Program-made: the position numbers and the translations under genes
The notes under the pieces: generated by a model
Databases searched by the model: none
The model's input: only the letters and a program-made list of their open reading frames with translations
Told to the model about the DNA's origin: nothing
Shown here: in pieces, positions 45,451 to 54,345 of the stretch
Layout: each line of letters starts with the position of its first letter
Position numbering within the stretch: position 1 is the first letter of the stretch
Origin: Ruminiclostridium cellobioparum DSM 1351 = ATCC 15832
GTDB lineage: Bacteria; Bacillota; Clostridia; Acetivibrionales; DSM-1351
Assembly (NCBI RefSeq): GCF_000621505.1
Contig: NZ_JHYD01000003.1
Location: forward strand, 291,267-355,266
DNA length: 64,000 bases
Direction: 5' to 3'

Positions 45451-46332
45451 ATGGTTAGAAGCATGACTGGGTTCGGAAGAGGAAACTATAATGAAAGCGG
45501 TAAAGAGTTCACAGTAGAAATAAAAAGTGTCAATCACCGTTATATAGATTTTTATATAAAATTACCAAGACAGATTGCTTATCTTGAGGAACGTGTAAGG
45601 GAAGTAGTTTCAAAAAGTATTTTCAGAGGCAAAGTTGATATTTTCATATCTTTTGAGGACCGTTCCGAGGATTCAAAAAACGTCATGCTTGACGAGGCTC
45701 TGGCAGGTGCATACATACAAGCAGTGGAAAGCCTTAAGGATAAATACGGCCTGAAGGACGATATAAGTGTATCACTGGTATCCAGATTTCCCGATGTGCT
45801 GCGTATTGAGAAGACCGAAGATGATGAAGAGCAGTTGTGGGGCATCCTGAATAAAGCTCTGGAAGCTGCTGTTGATTCACTTGTTCAAATGCGTGAAAAA
45901 GAGGGAAATGAGCTGCGGATGAGTTTGCTTCAAAAAGCCGACTACATGGAAAATATTATTTCTCAAATAACAAATAGAAGTCCGGAAGTTGTCATAGAAT
46001 ATAAACAAAAGCTGGAAAACAGAATAAAAGAGCTGTTAAATCAGCAAACCGTTGATGAAAACAGATTGGCCATGGAAGTAGCCATATTTGCAGACAGGTG
46101 CGGTATTGACGAGGAGCTTGTCAGATTGGGAAGCCACCTGCTCCAGCTCAGGGATATACTCAGCATAAAAAAACAGCCCGTAGGACGGAAGCTGGATTTT
46201 CTGGTCCAGGAAATAAACCGGGAAATCAATACTATAGGGTCAAAATCAAATGATATCGTTATAACAAAAAACGTATTGGAATTGAAAAGTGAAACAGAGA
46301 AAATCAGAGAGCAAATTCAGAACATAGAATAA
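45451..46332 (+). CDS. yicC: YicC family endoribonuclease/stress protein
   Basis: 293 aa. N-terminal YicC domain [13 protein letters not shown]...[22 protein letters not shown], middle coiled-coil region, and the C-terminal DUF1732 part with [38 protein letters not shown]. YicC proteins are RNases found next to gmk in most bacteria. ATG 45451 with GGAGG at 8 nt. First gene of yicC-remA-gmk-rpoZ. Confidence 0.95.
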   Translation: MVRSMTGFGRGNYNESGKEFTVEIKSVNHRYIDFYIKLPRQIAYLEERVREVVSKSIFRGKVDIFISFEDRSEDSKNVMLDEALAGAYIQAVESLKDKYGLKDDISVSLVSRFPDVLRIEKTEDDEEQLWGILNKALEAAVDSLVQMREKEGNELRMSLLQKADYMENIISQITNRSPEVVIEYKQKLENRIKELLNQQTVDENRLAMEVAIFADRCGIDEELVRLGSHLLQLRDILSIKKQPVGRKLDFLVQEINREINTIGSKSNDIVITKNVLELKSETEKIREQIQNIE

Positions 46333-46363
46333 GGCATTATTAAAATTAACCAGGAGGAAATAT

Positions 46364-46642
46364 ATGAAGCTTATTAATATTGGATTTGGAAATATTGTTT
46401 CAGCGAACAGACTTGTTGCCATAGTCAGTCCTGAATCAGCTCCAATAAAAAGAATCATCCAGGAGGCCAGAGACAGGGGTATGCTGATTGATGCCACCTA
46501 CGGCAGAAGGACCAGGGCGGTTATTATTACCGATAGCGACCACATTATTCTGTCGGCAGTTCAGCCTGAAACAGTGGCTCACAGACTCAATGCAAAAGAC
46601 GTTGATGTGACCGAGCCCGAAGTAGATTCCGATGAAGAATAA
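46364..46642 (+). CDS. remA: Extracellular matrix regulator RemA (DUF370)
   Basis: 92-aa DNA-binding protein that in B. subtilis forms ring assemblies and activates matrix and osmoprotection genes. It has the whole family profile: [20 protein letters not shown], then [20 protein letters not shown] and [20 protein letters not shown]. Located between yicC and gmk as in most clostridia. SD AGGAGG. Confidence 0.95.
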   Translation: MKLINIGFGNIVSANRLVAIVSPESAPIKRIIQEARDRGMLIDATYGRRTRAVIITDSDHIILSAVQPETVAHRLNAKDVDVTEPEVDSDEE

Positions 46643-46674
46643 TATTTGCCAATAAGATATTTATGGAGGAAGGA

Positions 46675-47280
46675 ATGCAGCAAAGAGGTCTGTTAGTGGT
46701 AATATCCGGGCCCTCCGGTACTGGTAAGGGTACGGTATGCAAAAAATTGCTGGCTGAAAGGGATAATGTCAGATATTCGGTTTCTGCAACCACCAGAAAG
46801 CCGCGTGAAGGAGAAGTTGAGGGTCAAAACTATTTTTTTGTATCTGAAGGCCAGTTCCTTGACATGCTTGAGAAGGATGCCCTTATAGAATGGGATAAAT
46901 ACTGCGACAATTATTACGGAACCCCAAAGGCATTTGTTGACAGCTGTATAGAGGCCGGGACCGATGTAATCCTGGAAATAACGGTTGAGGGAGCTCTCGA
47001 AATCAAGCAGAAATATCCCGAATGCGTACTGGTTTTCATAGTTCCGCCTTCACTTGAGGAATTGAGAAGAAGAATTGAAAGCAGAGCTACCGAATGCTGG
47101 GATATTATTGAAAAGAGATTGGAACAGGCAGCAAATGAATTAAAATATGTTGCCAAGTATGATTATCTGGTTCTAAATGACAGTGTGGACGACGCTGTTT
47201 TGAATATAGAAAAGGTTTTGGATGCCGAGCGTTTAAAGCCATCCCGCAATATAGAATTTTTAAATAGCTTAATAAAGTAA
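46675..47280 (+). CDS. gmk: Guanylate kinase
   Basis: 201-aa enzyme phosphorylating GMP to GDP with ATP. P-loop SGPSGTGKGT at about residue 11, GMP-binding SVSATTRKPREGEVEGQNYFFV, EWDKYCDNYYGTP, and lid region RRRIESRATE. I set the start at ATG 46675 with GGAGG 5 nt before; an ATG at 46663 keeps the frame but has no SD. Confidence 0.96.
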   Translation: MQQRGLLVVISGPSGTGKGTVCKKLLAERDNVRYSVSATTRKPREGEVEGQNYFFVSEGQFLDMLEKDALIEWDKYCDNYYGTPKAFVDSCIEAGTDVILEITVEGALEIKQKYPECVLVFIVPPSLEELRRRIESRATECWDIIEKRLEQAANELKYVAKYDYLVLNDSVDDAVLNIEKVLDAERLKPSRNIEFLNSLIK

Positions 47281-47293
47281 TGGGAGGTATTTT

Positions 47294-47500
47294 ATGATTT
47301 ACCCTTCAATCAATGAATTGATGAAAAAAGTTGACAGCAGATACACTTTGGTAGTTGAGACGGCAAAGAGGGCAAGACAGCTGGTGGATGGAGCAAATAA
47401 GCTTACAAAGGTAAATTCCGACAAGGAAGTAACTGTTGCTATTCATGAAATAGCAGAAGACAAAATAACCTATGTAAGAACCAAGAATGTCATAAAATAA
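47294..47500 (+). CDS. rpoZ: DNA-directed RNA polymerase subunit omega
   Basis: 68 aa, the smallest RNA polymerase subunit, helping assembly of beta prime. Conserved PSINELMKKVDSRYTLVVETAKRARQL, then VTVAIHEIAEDKI. SD GGGAGG. Downstream there is no coaBC or priA, which follow rpoZ in many Firmicutes; glyS comes next instead. Confidence 0.95.
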   Translation: MIYPSINELMKKVDSRYTLVVETAKRARQLVDGANKLTKVNSDKEVTVAIHEIAEDKITYVRTKNVIK

Positions 47501-47553
47501 GGAAATGCGCAGACCGGTTCAGCAAAATTAAAGACTTTTTACTCTTCGCATAA

Positions 47554-47575
47554 GAAAATCCGGAAACGGGTTTTC
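47554..47575 (+). promoter_or_regulatory. GNRA-loop hairpin in the rpoZ-glyS gap
   Basis: GAAAATCCG, GAAA, CGGGTTTTC: a 9-bp stem (one G-U pair) with a GAAA tetraloop, 25 nt before the glyS start codon. No T-run follows, so it is not a standard terminator. The 99-nt gap is too short for a T-box leader. Confidence 0.4.
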
Positions 47576-47599
47576 CAACATATATAGGAGGTATTAACA

Positions 47600-48988
47600 G
47601 TGGCAGTTGAAAAAACAATGGAAAAAATAGTTTCTTTGTCCAAAAACAGAGGTTTTGTTTATCCGGGTTCAGATATATACGGCGGATTGGCAAATGCATG
47701 GGATTACGGTCCGCTTGGAGTTGAACTGAAAAACAACGTAAAAAAAGCCTGGTGGCGTAAATTTATTCAGGAGAGCACCTATAATGTAGGAGTTGACTGT
47801 GCAATACTTATGAATCCGCAGGTTTGGGTGGCTTCGGGACACGTTGGAGGTTTCAGCGACCCTCTGATCGACTGTAAGGATTGTAAAACCCGCCACAGAG
47901 CAGATAAACTTATCGAGGACTGGAACAAGGAAAATAATATAGAATTCAAAGTTGACGGTTTAAAAAATGAGGAGCTGATGCAATACATAAAGGACAGGGG
48001 AGTAAAATGCCCTAATTGTGACTCAGCCAACTTTACCGATATAAGAAAATTCAACCTTATGTTCAAAACCTTCCAGGGTGTTACAGAGGATTCCAAGGCT
48101 GAGATATTCTTGAGGCCTGAAACAGCCCAGGGAATATTTGTTAACTTTAAGAATGTTCAAAGAACTACCAGAAGGAAAATACCCTTTGGTATCGGACAAA
48201 TAGGAAAGTCTTTCAGAAATGAAATAACACCCGGGAATTTTACCTTCAGGACACGTGAATTTGAGCAGATGGAGCTTGAATTTTTCTGTGAGCCCGGTAA
48301 GGATCTTGAATGGTTCAATTACTGGAAGGATTTCTGTTATAAATGGCTGCTGGCTCTCAACATGAAACCCGAGTCATTAAAGCTACGTGATCATGAAAAG
48401 GAAGAGTTGTCACATTACAGCAATGCGACTACCGACATAGAATTCATGTTCCCGTTCGGCTGGGGGGAATTGTGGGGTATAGCCGACAGGACCGATTACG
48501 ACCTGAAACAGCATATGCTCCACTCAAAGGATGATTTATCATATTTTGACCCGGCAACCAATGAAAAATACGTACCATATTGTATTGAACCTTCTCTGGG
48601 TGCCGACAGAGTCACACTGGCATTCCTGTGTGAGGCATACGATGAAGAAGAAGTGGCTGAAGGTGATGTAAGAACAGTCTTGAGATTTCATCCAGCTCTG
48701 GCACCTGTTAAGATTGCTATTCTTCCGCTTTCCAAGAAACTTGGGGAAGAGGCCGATAAGGTTTATCAGATGCTGACAAAAAATTATGTCTGTGAGTACG
48801 ATGAGACCGGCAGTATCGGCAAGAGATACAGAAGGCAGGACGAAATCGGAACTCCGTACTGTATTACCTTTGACTTTGATTCCCTTGAAGATAAGAGTGT
48901 TACAATAAGGGACAGGGATACCATGCAGCAGGTAAGGATAAAAATTGATGAATTAAACGCATACTTCAACGGGAAATTTGAATTTTAA
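47600..48988 (+). CDS. glyS: Glycine-tRNA ligase, dimeric class II type
   Basis: 462 aa; charges tRNA-Gly. Eukaryote/archaeal-like alpha2 form (GlyQS), not the alpha2beta2 form. Motifs: [22 protein letters not shown] at the start, a zinc-type Cys set (CKDCKTRH and CPNCD), class II motif 2 with [13 protein letters not shown] and [13 protein letters not shown], motif 3 [12 protein letters not shown], and the anticodon-binding domain at the C-terminus ([14 protein letters not shown]). GTG start 47600 with AGGAGG. Confidence 0.97.
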   Translation: MAVEKTMEKIVSLSKNRGFVYPGSDIYGGLANAWDYGPLGVELKNNVKKAWWRKFIQESTYNVGVDCAILMNPQVWVASGHVGGFSDPLIDCKDCKTRHRADKLIEDWNKENNIEFKVDGLKNEELMQYIKDRGVKCPNCDSANFTDIRKFNLMFKTFQGVTEDSKAEIFLRPETAQGIFVNFKNVQRTTRRKIPFGIGQIGKSFRNEITPGNFTFRTREFEQMELEFFCEPGKDLEWFNYWKDFCYKWLLALNMKPESLKLRDHEKEELSHYSNATTDIEFMFPFGWGELWGIADRTDYDLKQHMLHSKDDLSYFDPATNEKYVPYCIEPSLGADRVTLAFLCEAYDEEEVAEGDVRTVLRFHPALAPVKIAILPLSKKLGEEADKVYQMLTKNYVCEYDETGSIGKRYRRQDEIGTPYCITFDFDSLEDKSVTIRDRDTMQQVRIKIDELNAYFNGKFEF

Positions 48989-48995
48989 TAAACTG

Positions 48996-49022
48996 ATGCA
49001 GGCATAATAACTATGCCTGCAT
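48996..49022 (+). terminator. Hairpin after glyS
   Basis: ATGCAGGCAT (48996-49005) and ATGCCTGCAT (49013-49022) form a perfect 10-bp stem; only TAATT follows, so strength is uncertain. The remaining 200 bp up to ppdK hold no open frame and no leader RNA that I recognise. Confidence 0.65.
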
Positions 49023-49227
49023 TAATTGCCTATATAGAAAGTTAAGTAATTAACAAATTCATTTCATTTGCTGCAATTGTTTTCTTCCAACGCAGAAATT
49101 ACTGTATTAAAGTATTTGGGCTATCCGGAACAGACACTATTTGAAAGCTGAATTGCCTGGAACCAACAGTTCCTGTGATGCAATTTTGTTTATATATCTA
49201 ATTCTAGTTTGTACAGGAGGGTTTTAA

Positions 49228-51867
49228 ATGTCAAAGTACGTTTATCTTTTTAGTGAAGGAAATGCATCGATGAGAAACCTTCTGGGAGGCAAGGGAGCAA
49301 ACCTGGCTGAAATGACCGGCTTGGGTCTTCCTGTTCCCAGAGGATTCACAGTAACTACTGAAGCATGTACAAGATACTACAACGACGGAAAGGTAATAGC
49401 ACCTGAGATAGAAGCTGAAATCTATCAGATGCTGACAAAAACGGAGCAGATTGTCGGGAAAACCTTTGGTGATCCAACAAATCCATTCCTCGTATCGGTA
49501 AGATCAGGAGCAAGAGCTTCCATGCCGGGTATGATGGATACTATTTTGAATCTTGGTCTGAATGATCAGGTTGTGGACGGACTTGCAAAACTCACTAATA
49601 ATGAGAGGTTTGCCTACGACAGCTACAGAAGATTTATTCAGATGTTCTCTGATGTGGTTATGGAGGTTGAAAAACCAAAGTTTGAAAAAATTCTCGATGC
49701 GGTTAAAGAAGAAAACGGTGCAAAATTTGACACAGATTTATCAGCAGAAAACCTCAAGGAAGTCGTAAAAAGGTACAAGGAATTATATAGGAACGAAAAG
49801 GGCGCTGAATTCCCTCAGGATCCCAAAATTCAGCTTATGGAGGCAGTTAAGGCCGTTTTCCGTTCATGGGACAATCCGCGTGCCATAGTGTACAGGAGAC
49901 TGAATGATATTCCGGGCGACTGGGGTACGGCAGTAAATGTGCAGGAAATGGTATACGGCAACATGGGCAATGATTCCGGAACCGGCGTTGCGTTTACCAG
50001 GAACCCGTCAACCGGGGAAAAGAAGCTATATGGGGAATTCCTCATGAATGCACAGGGTGAAGACGTTGTGGCAGGCATCAGGACGCCTCAGCCCATGGAA
50101 CAAATGAAGCTTGTAAATGAAGATGCCTACAATGAGTTTGTCAAAATTGCAGGTACGCTTGAATCACATTATAGAGACATGCAGGACATGGAGTTTACCA
50201 TTGAGAAGGGCAAACTGTTCATGCTGCAGACCAGAAACGGCAAGAGAACTGCAGCAGCTGCTTTGAGAATAGCTGTTGACCTTGTCGGCGAAGGTATGAT
50301 AACAAAGAACGAGGCTCTGATGAAGGTTGATCCAAAGCAGCTGGATGCACTGCTGCATCCAAACTTCGAGCCCAAAGCGCTGAAGGCGGCAAAGCCGGTT
50401 GCAAAAGGTCTTCCTGCCTCACCGGGTGCCGCAACCGGACGTGTATATTTCGAAGCCGGAGAAGCTGTTGAAGCGGCAAAAGGCGGGGAAAAGAAGATCA
50501 TACTTGTCAGAATGGAGACATCTCCTGAAGATATAGAAGGCATGCATGTTTCACAGGGTATTTTGACCGGACGCGGGGGAATGACCTCCCATGCTGCCGT
50601 TGTTGCCCGTGGTATGGGAACCTGCTGTGTTGCAGGCTGCAGTGAAATAAAAATCAACGAAGAAGAGAAATATTTTATAGACAAGGACGGAAAGAAATAC
50701 GGCGAAGGTGACTGGATCTCACTGGATGGATCCACAGGAAATGTCTACGGCGACAAACTTCCTACAATAGAACCTGAAATGACCGGTGATTTTTCCACAC
50801 TTATGCAGTGGGCCGATGAAGCCAGGACTTTGAAGGTCAGGACAAATGCCGATACTCCTTCCGATGCGGCACAGGCCATCAAGTTCGGGGCCGAAGGTAT
50901 CGGTCTCTGCCGTACCGAGCATATGTTCTTTGAAGCCGACAGGATTCCTGCCATGAGGGAAATGATTGTGGCAAGAACCGAGGAGCAGAGGAGAAAGGCA
51001 CTTGACAAACTGCTGCCCATGCAGAGAAGTGACTTTGAAGGCCTTTTCAGAGAGATGCAGGGCTATCCTGTAACCATACGGTTCCTGGACCCTCCTCTGC
51101 ATGAATTCCTGCCCCAGGCCGATGAAGATATAGAAGCACTTGCTGACGAGATGGGTATGAATTTTGCGGATCTTAAGGGTATCGTAGCAGGACTGCATGA
51201 ATTCAATCCTATGATGGGGCACAGAGGCTGCCGTCTGGCGGTTTCCTATCCTGAAATCGCGGAAATGCAGACCAGAGCCGTTATTGAGGCCGCAATCAAT
51301 GTGAACCGGAACGGCATGTCTGTGGTTCCTGAAATAATGATCCCATTGGTTGGTGACGTCAAGGAATTGAAATATGTCAAGGACATAGTTGTAAAGACTG
51401 CTGCCGAAGTAATAGAGAAGGCCGGAGTCAATCTGGATTACAAGGTAGGCACCATGATTGAGATACCAAGGGCGGCTCTGATTGCAGACAGCATTGCTGC
51501 CGAAGCTGAATTCTTCTCCTTCGGTACAAACGACCTGACTCAGATGACCTTTGGTTTCAGCCGTGATGATGCGGGAAAATTCCTGGAGGATTACTATGCC
51601 AAGAAGATCTATGAATCAGATCCTTTTGCAAGGCTTGACCAGACAGGCGTAGGCAAACTGGTGGAGATGGCGGCCAGACTTGGAAAACAGACAAGACCTG
51701 ACATCAAGCTTGGAATATGCGGAGAACATGGGGGAGATCCTTCCTCAATAGAATTCTGCCATAAGGCGGGCCTGAACTATGTCAGCTGCTCACCGTTCCG
51801 GGTGCCCATCGCAAGACTTGCTGCGGCTCAGGCAGCAATTGGCGGCGGAGGACTGGGTCAGAAATAA
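49228..51867 (+). CDS. ppdK: Pyruvate, phosphate dikinase
   Basis: 879-aa enzyme interconverting pyruvate, ATP and phosphate with PEP, AMP and pyrophosphate; central in PPi-dependent clostridial glycolysis. N-terminal ATP-grasp domain (MRNLLGGKGANLAEMTGLGLPVPRGFTV), swivelling domain with the phospho-His455 in GGMTSHAAVVARGMG, and C-terminal PEP/pyruvate TIM barrel with GLCRTEHMF, FFSFGTNDLTQMTFGFSRDD and Cys831 in GICGEHGGDP. SD AGGAGGG. It stands alone with a terminator. Confidence 0.98.
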   Translation: MSKYVYLFSEGNASMRNLLGGKGANLAEMTGLGLPVPRGFTVTTEACTRYYNDGKVIAPEIEAEIYQMLTKTEQIVGKTFGDPTNPFLVSVRSGARASMPGMMDTILNLGLNDQVVDGLAKLTNNERFAYDSYRRFIQMFSDVVMEVEKPKFEKILDAVKEENGAKFDTDLSAENLKEVVKRYKELYRNEKGAEFPQDPKIQLMEAVKAVFRSWDNPRAIVYRRLNDIPGDWGTAVNVQEMVYGNMGNDSGTGVAFTRNPSTGEKKLYGEFLMNAQGEDVVAGIRTPQPMEQMKLVNEDAYNEFVKIAGTLESHYRDMQDMEFTIEKGKLFMLQTRNGKRTAAAALRIAVDLVGEGMITKNEALMKVDPKQLDALLHPNFEPKALKAAKPVAKGLPASPGAATGRVYFEAGEAVEAAKGGEKKIILVRMETSPEDIEGMHVSQGILTGRGGMTSHAAVVARGMGTCCVAGCSEIKINEEEKYFIDKDGKKYGEGDWISLDGSTGNVYGDKLPTIEPEMTGDFSTLMQWADEARTLKVRTNADTPSDAAQAIKFGAEGIGLCRTEHMFFEADRIPAMREMIVARTEEQRRKALDKLLPMQRSDFEGLFREMQGYPVTIRFLDPPLHEFLPQADEDIEALADEMGMNFADLKGIVAGLHEFNPMMGHRGCRLAVSYPEIAEMQTRAVIEAAINVNRNGMSVVPEIMIPLVGDVKELKYVKDIVVKTAAEVIEKAGVNLDYKVGTMIEIPRAALIADSIAAEAEFFSFGTNDLTQMTFGFSRDDAGKFLEDYYAKKIYESDPFARLDQTGVGKLVEMAARLGKQTRPDIKLGICGEHGGDPSSIEFCHKAGLNYVSCSPFRVPIARLAAAQAAIGGGGLGQK

Positions 51868-51894
51868 GATGAAATAAAGATTGTAAAGCATAGG

Positions 51895-51928
51895 ACAAGG
51901 GAGGCTTTTATGGCTTCCCTTGTTTTTT
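51895..51928 (+). terminator. Terminator of ppdK
   Basis: ACAAGGGAGGC (51895-51905) pairs with GCTTCCCTTGT (51913-51923), one wobble, then TTTTT. The intron remnant begins directly behind it. Confidence 0.88.
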
Positions 51929-52190
51929 GTAGTTTGCCCAACATGGGCAGTAACTGGACGGTGAAAGACCTCTATGGACTTGGTAGTGGGAACCATTTGC
52001 CGAATAGCAAGGGTGTCCTTGGCGACGGAGGAATCTGAAGGAAGCTATAGGCAAAGTCCTGCACTGACGAATAGAAACTGTATATAGGCATATAGAAAAG
52101 AGAACCATTTGCTCATTGGAAAATCGGTATGGAACTATGAATTCAAAGGTAAGAGCCGTATGAAAGGAGACTTTCTCGTGCGGTTCTGTG
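51929..52190 (+). mobile_element. Degenerate group II intron, internally deleted
   Basis: Directly after the ppdK terminator comes a sequence typical of bacterial group II intron domain I: CCCAACATGGG stem, GTAACTGGACGGTGAAAGACC, then TGGACTTGGTAGTGGG, GCAAGGGTGTCC and GACGAATAGAAACTGTATATAGG. About 60 nt later GAGCCGTATG...CGTGCGGTTCTGTG (52151-52190) has the form of domain V. Nothing of the reverse transcriptase/maturase gene or of domains II-IV remains, so the element is an RNA-only relic. The 5' end (GTAGTT instead of GTGCG) also looks decayed. Exact ends are approximate. Confidence 0.75.
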
Positions 52191-52271
52191 AGAAGCTTGA
52201 TTTGAAGATGGATATACTATATAATTATTACGAACATATGTTTGCAAAAAGATGGCGGAGGGATTTTAAAA

Positions 52272-53180
52272 ATGCATTTTGAAAAAGCAAAAAAATATAT
52301 ATACAAAAATGCACGACCATTAGATATAGCGAGGTGGAAATTTCTATTTGAAGATGGGTGTAAAGAAGATGTATTGAGTGCTTTGGAGATGTATCAAAAC
52401 CGCGATGGGGGATTTGGGAATGCACTAGAGCCGGATTGCTGGAATCCTGCTTCAGCCCCGGTACAAACATGGGTTGCAACAGAAATTTTCAGAGAATTAC
52501 ATATAGAAGATGGTAAACATCCGATTGTTCAAGGGATACTATGTTATTTAAACAGCGATAAAGATTTTGACGGAAAAGTTTGGGCAAATTCAATACCAAC
52601 AAATAATGATTATCCACATGCACCTTGGTGGAGATATACATCAGGGCAGGAGCAATCCTATAATCCGACGGCATGTCTGGCAGGGTTTATTGTCAAGTAT
52701 GCAGACAGAGACAGTTCGATTTATACATTAGGATGCAAGCTGGCAAAGGAATCCTATAAATATTTTAAAGACAATTATCCATTGGATTCAATGCATACAG
52801 TTTCCTGTTTTACTCGGTTATATGAGTATTTGACAGAAGCAAATGTGAATGAGCTGATTGATATGACAGAATTTAGGGACATCTTAAGTCAGCAGATAAA
52901 AGAGATTATTACATATGATAAAAGCAAATGGGCGATTGAATATGTATGTAAGCCATCTTTGTTCATAAGCTCAAAAGAGGATGAATTCTATAAAGAGAAT
53001 AAAGAAATTGCAGACTATGAATGTAAGTTTATTATTAAAACACAGAGAGAGGATGGAACATGGGCGATAACCTGGTCATGGAGTGAATATCAGGAAGAAT
53101 GGGCGATTGCGAAAAACTGGTGGAAATGTGATTTGATTATTAAAAATTTAAAATATATAAATCAAGTAGATGCCAATTAG
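52272..53180 (+). CDS. Protein of unknown function with terpenoid-cyclase/prenyltransferase-like (alpha/alpha) repeats
   Basis: 302 aa, no signal peptide or TM. It contains YQNRDGGFGNALEPD near residue 50 and TQREDGTWAITWSW near 265, both like the QxxDGGFG/QxxDGSW motifs of squalene-cyclase and prenyltransferase alpha-barrel repeats; Trp and Tyr are frequent throughout. Catalytic acid motifs of cyclases (DxDD) are not seen, so an enzyme activity is not implied. ATG 52272 with GGAGGG. It lies between the intron relic and a toxin-antitoxin pair, with A-rich codon use unlike ppdK, which points to acquired DNA. Confidence 0.7.
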   Translation: MHFEKAKKYIYKNARPLDIARWKFLFEDGCKEDVLSALEMYQNRDGGFGNALEPDCWNPASAPVQTWVATEIFRELHIEDGKHPIVQGILCYLNSDKDFDGKVWANSIPTNNDYPHAPWWRYTSGQEQSYNPTACLAGFIVKYADRDSSIYTLGCKLAKESYKYFKDNYPLDSMHTVSCFTRLYEYLTEANVNELIDMTEFRDILSQQIKEIITYDKSKWAIEYVCKPSLFISSKEDEFYKENKEIADYECKFIIKTQREDGTWAITWSWSEYQEEWAIAKNWWKCDLIIKNLKYINQVDAN

Positions 53181-53332
53181 TTGGAGTGTACCATAATGTG
53201 GCCTATTTTGCTTGCAGCCGCTCAGGCCGCAGTGAAGTTTGATTAAAGAAATATATATCGGACCAAAGTGTGAGACCATCGTGTAAATAGTTTATATATA
53301 TGCTTTACTATAGATAAAGGAGCGTGAAAGCG

Positions 53333-53518
53333 ATGTCAAAGAACGATGTCATTAATATGCTTATGAAATTACCTGACGAAATAATGTTTGATGAGGAATA
53401 TTTAGTAGATGCACTGTATAATGCATATTTGAAGGCTGGAATCAACGCTGGTCTTTCTGATATAAAATCTGATAATGTCTACACTCAGGAGCAGGTAGAG
53501 GCGATGTTTTGCCGATGA
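53333..53518 (+). CDS. Antitoxin of a RelBE/ParDE-type module
   Basis: 61-aa acidic protein. C-terminal half SDIKSDNVYTQEQVEAMF resembles the segment found at the end of RelB/ParD-like antitoxins (Asp-Val-x-x-Gly-x-x-x-Thr-x-Glu-Glu-Val), which wraps the toxin. ATG 53333 has AAAGGAG at 10 nt; an in-frame GTG at 53324 is too close to it. The stop overlaps the toxin ATG (ATGA), the normal coupling in such modules. Confidence 0.75.
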   Translation: MSKNDVINMLMKLPDEIMFDEEYLVDALYNAYLKAGINAGLSDIKSDNVYTQEQVEAMFCR

Positions 53519-53816
53519 AATACAGCATCTATTGGTCCAAACAAGCAATTGAAAGCCTTGAATCCATCAAGGCATATATAACGCAGTTTTCTCCGAATAA
53601 AGCTGAAAAAGTAGTAGTAATTTGGTAATTTATGCAAGGCGGCTTGAAGGATTTCCGTTTTTAGGCGTTGCGGACGAGCGCTTTGGTGATGATAACCTGC
53701 GTAAGCTAATACAAGGAGAGCATTTTTTGGTATACCGTGTGGCAGATAGCCGTATAGAAATTGTTGACGCTTTCAGCAGCAAACAGGATTTTCAGACGAG
53801 ATTTTTGAAATGGTGA
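53515..53816 (+). pseudogene. ParE/RelE-type toxin gene broken by a frameshift
   Basis: The toxin starts at ATG 53515 (MKYSIYWSKQAIESLESIKAY, the usual ParE/RelE beginning). After AEKVVVIW it meets TAA at about 53626. The missing second half continues in another frame from about 53622: VIYARRLEGFPFLGVADERF, then FLVYRVADSRIEIVDAF, ending at 53816. The two parts join naturally around KAEKVV-VIYARRLE, so a small indel near 53610-53625 destroyed an otherwise full-length toxin of about 95 aa. A sequencing error is possible. Confidence 0.78.
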
Positions 53817-53894
53817 TATTTTATGAATATAGTGTTGAACAATAAATAAGATACGTAATTCTCCGTAAGGAGGTTCGAGTTTTCATTCAGATGT

Positions 53895-53944
53895 AAAAAA
53901 AGTTCCATATCAACTTATCTCGGGGTTGATATGGAACTTTTTTT
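53895..53944. terminator. Strong bidirectional terminator
   Basis: AAAAAAAGTTCCATATCAAC (53895-53914) pairs with GTTGATATGGAACTTTTTTT (from 53925), 19-20 bp, ten-base loop; A-run before and T-run after, so it can stop transcripts from either side. Confidence 0.9.
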
Positions 53945-54002
53945 CGTGAGAAGATAGAACTTTATGCGAAATTTTAAATCCATTCAATATATAATGATCA
54001 AT

Positions 54003-54057
54003 TTGACAATAGTAAAATTAAATGATACTATTTAACTAAATAGTTAAATAGTTAAAT
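54003..54057 (+). promoter_or_regulatory. sdpRI promoter and operator
   Basis: TTGACA (54003-54008), 17 bp, TACTAT (54026-54031). The palindrome ATTTAACT-AAAT-AGTTAAAT (54030-54049) overlaps the -10, and a third half-site AGTTAAAT follows directly (54050-54057). Placement fits autorepression by the ArsR-type SdpR. Confidence 0.7.
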
Positions 54058-54076
54058 GAGTTAAAGGAGGCGTAAC

Positions 54077-54337
54077 GTGGCGAATGTATTTAAGGCTTTG
54101 GGAGATCCGACAAGACGGGAAATTTTAAAATTGCTCAGAGAAAAAGATATGAGTGCAGGTGAAATTTCTGAAAATTTTAATATGTCGAAACCGGCCATAA
54201 CAAAGCATTTAGATATTCTGAGAGAAGCTGAGTTGATATCTTCTGAAAAGAAAGGCTTGTATGTAATATATTCAATAAATATATCCGTATTACAAGAAGC
54301 AATAAGTAACTTTATGACATTTTTTGAAAAGGAGTAG
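54077..54337 (+). CDS. sdpR: ArsR-family autorepressor, SdpR-like
   Basis: 86-aa winged HTH protein: MANVFKALGDPTRREILKLLREKDMSAGEISENFNMSKPAITKHLDILREAELISSEKKG region is the canonical ArsR/SdpR DNA-binding fold; no metal-binding Cys pair (ELCVCD) is present. In B. subtilis SdpR represses sdpRI until the SdpI immunity protein sequesters it when the SdpC toxin is present. GTG start with AAAGGAGG. Followed 8 bp later by sdpI. Confidence 0.88.
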   Translation: MANVFKALGDPTRREILKLLREKDMSAGEISENFNMSKPAITKHLDILREAELISSEKKGLYVIYSINISVLQEAISNFMTFFEKE

Positions 54338-54345
54338 GGCAGATT

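Noticed and set aside
49023..49227. Possible T-box or riboswitch before ppdK
   Set aside because: No T-box AGGGTGGNACC core, no terminator/antiterminator pair and no known aptamer motif found; also not expected for ppdK.
50169..50735. 188-codon antisense frame in ppdK, and similar long antisense frames in dnaJ (42450-43037), prmA (43052-43609) and rsmE (43873-44490)
   Set aside because: All lie inside strongly conserved genes on the other strand; no recognisable domain or start signal.
53181..53332. Gap between the barrel-like gene and the antitoxin (GGCC-containing dyads)
   Set aside because: GTGGCC and GGCCGC occur but do not align with the shared intergenic element; no promoter could be called with confidence.
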